Assembly: GCF_036669915.1 (NCBI RefSeq)
Contig: NC_089321.1
Coordinates: forward strand, 8,418,449-8,482,448
Source: Pocillopora verrucosa
Lineage: Eukaryota; Cnidaria; Anthozoa; Scleractinia; Pocilloporidae
Reading direction: 5' to 3'
Length of the DNA stretch: 64,000 bases
Made by a program: the position numbers and the translations under genes. Below the pieces are notes generated by a model. It was not told the origin of the DNA. It saw only the letters and a program-made list of their open reading frames with translations, and did no database searches. Below are positions 62,601 to 64,000 of the stretch, in pieces (position 1 is the stretch's first letter; each line of letters opens with the position of its first letter).

Positions 62601-63751
62601 AAACTGTTTGGAGCTGTATGGGTGTTGTGTTGACTAGAAACCTCTTTTGTGTATCGCAGCAGGAAGCTAAGTCTTATTAAAATGTGAAATCTATTCAAAT
62701 CGTATATTTACGGTTCATTGAAGTTACGCTCTGTTCGCAATGACCAGTTGATACGCTTAACAACAGTGAGTAAACTGCGGCAAAGACAGTGACATCTCAT
62801 TCGTATGAAAACGCTTTCTGGTTGAGTACCCCAATTGATACACAAACTTCCTACGCTAGAAAATGGCAAACACTTCGTGAGGACGAATGCAAAATAAGTC
62901 CATAGACAAAGAAAATCGATTGAGATGATTTATAAACTATTCAGAGTTGGAGTTTTCTGGTTGCTGACATAAAGGCAGAAGATGAAAAGGTTATAATGAT
63001 GAAAAATTACGACGATGAATGAAATATATAACCTCTTTCAATATTTTGAGCCGAAGACTGATGAATATGAAGGAATACCCGCTGGATCGCGATACGGCAA
63101 AAAGAAACAACTAAGTTTGTTTTCTGCTGTACTCACAAAAGTGTATTGGAAAAATGGCTCGCAAAACACAGGAGGTCTTCCGTGTCCTCTTACAGTTTAG
63201 ATAACGGGTACATAATCAGAACTACTCAAATAATTCACTACACAAAAACGGTTACAAATTATCAAACCAGTGAATTACCTTTTTGAGGTGAAAGAATAAA
63301 ACTTAATTTTGAAGCCGCAAAATTAGCGATGTTAAAATAGTGATAACGGTGTTGAATTATGAAACAGGCCTGGGGCAAAAAATTCAAACGTGTGGGAACG
63401 TTTTGTTCCTCCATCTGGAAAAAAAAAAGAGACGATTCACTTCAATCCATTGTTCGTCGTACGATGATTAACTTAATACGATTTAATTTTAATTACTGAT
63501 GAAGCGTGTGTCGTATTGTAAGCCCAGAAACCCCAGTGCGACATTTTCAAATTCACCAGACACTTCCTAGATAAGTAGAAAGCCTGGCTTCTAATTGAAG
63601 CCCTGGGAGATTTCCACCTAGTTGCTCCGAGTGAACTACAGTACTGCACGTCGAGCGCCGCAGCTCTTTCACGGTGCGCTGGTCCCAGTGTACTAATCTC
63701 GATCGCTGATTCGATTAATCCATAATTTGACCACAAAGAGCAGAGCCCGCC
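59670..63751. other. Non-coding stretch
   Basis: About 4.1 kb. The longest open frame in the window (198 codons, minus strand, 60271-60867) lies here, but it has no recognisable domain and no supporting splice or promoter context. No other exon is supported. Confidence 0.35.
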
Positions 63752-63790
63752 CCAGCCTATAAGTTTTACTCATCACGGTCCATTTCCAAA
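63752..63790 (+). promoter_or_regulatory. Core promoter candidate of the last gene
   Basis: A GC-rich stretch (GCCCGCCCCAGCC) is followed by TATAAG (63758-63763), about 90 bp before the ATG at 63852. A transcription start some 30 bp later would give a leader of about 65 bases. Upstream (about 63700-63730) lie GATTAATCC and related homeodomain cores. Inferred from motif positions. Confidence 0.4.
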
Positions 63791-63851
63791 TTCATCAATT
63801 TCAGCCAAGACTTGCCGCAGCAGTTGGAACGTACGGTAGAAAATCGACGAT

Positions 63852-64000
63852 ATGATGGACGACTGGCGCCGTAGGATGCCTACTCCACACTTGACGACCG
63901 CCATGCCGCATTACCACGGGCTTGATTTTGGACGTACGATGCCACTTCGACATCCGCCGGCAACAGCACACGGTAGAGGTGCCTTTGACACTTCGCCTCA
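63852..64000 (+). CDS. N-terminus of an unidentified gene, cut by window end
   Basis: An open frame starts ATG ATG GAC and continues for 49 codons to the window edge. An in-frame TAG at 63837-63839 fixes the start at 63852 or 63855. The peptide is rich in His, Pro, Arg and Met (PTPHLTTAMPHYHGLDFGR at 10-28), a composition common in disordered N-termini of homeodomain factors. No diagnostic domain is visible. Position next to Evx on the same strand makes Mnx/HlxB9 or Rough, both reported beside Evx in anthozoans, plausible, but this is inference from location only. The higher GC and CpG content of this segment supports a real exon. Confidence 0.6.
   Translation, partial: MMDDWRRRMPTPHLTTAMPHYHGLDFGRTMPLRHPPATAHGRGAFDTSP

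Overview
The window is AT-rich animal DNA with small two-exon genes, long non-coding stretches and cnidarian-type homeobox genes. It reads as part of the Hox/Evx region of an anthozoan (hexacoral-like) genome, either a stony coral or a sea anemone. The species cannot be fixed from sequence alone.

Layout from left to right, all protein genes on the + strand: (1) an apparently intronless gene at 2.7-3.4 kb for a GNAT-fold acyltransferase whose motif order resembles acyl-homoserine-lactone synthases (LuxI/EsaI fold); (2) a two-exon Hox-type gene at 7.9-8.9 kb with a tryptophan just upstream of its homeodomain; (3) a stretch at 17.2-19.7 kb with three intact tRNA-Glu(TTC) genes and two decayed tRNA copies; (4) a second two-exon Hox gene at 23.0-24.5 kb with a perfect YPWM hexapeptide and a Hox2-like homeodomain; (5) about 25 kb without a recognisable protein gene, holding two more tRNA-Glu relics, a G-quadruplex candidate, short tandem duplications and a 238-bp foldback repeat with 12-bp flanking direct repeats; (6) an even-skipped/Evx gene at 50.1-52.1 kb; (7) about 11 kb of non-coding DNA with a poly-G tract, a cluster of CRE-like sites, a second copy of the foldback repeat family and a 48-bp minisatellite; (8) the first 49 codons of another gene, cut off by the window edge at 64.0 kb, possibly the next homeobox gene (Mnx or Rough is known beside Evx in anthozoans), but without a diagnostic domain in view.

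The three homeobox genes share one architecture: a short N-terminal exon, one phase-1 intron and a second exon with the whole homeodomain. In each case the intron splits a codon whose first base is G. They are probably patterning transcription factors along the oral-aboral or directive axis. Hox genes and Evx in the same orientation match the known Hox-Evx linkage of cnidarians and bilaterians. No Hox1-type gene was found between the Hox2-like gene and Evx. No CRISPR array, reverse transcriptase or transposase gene was recognised.
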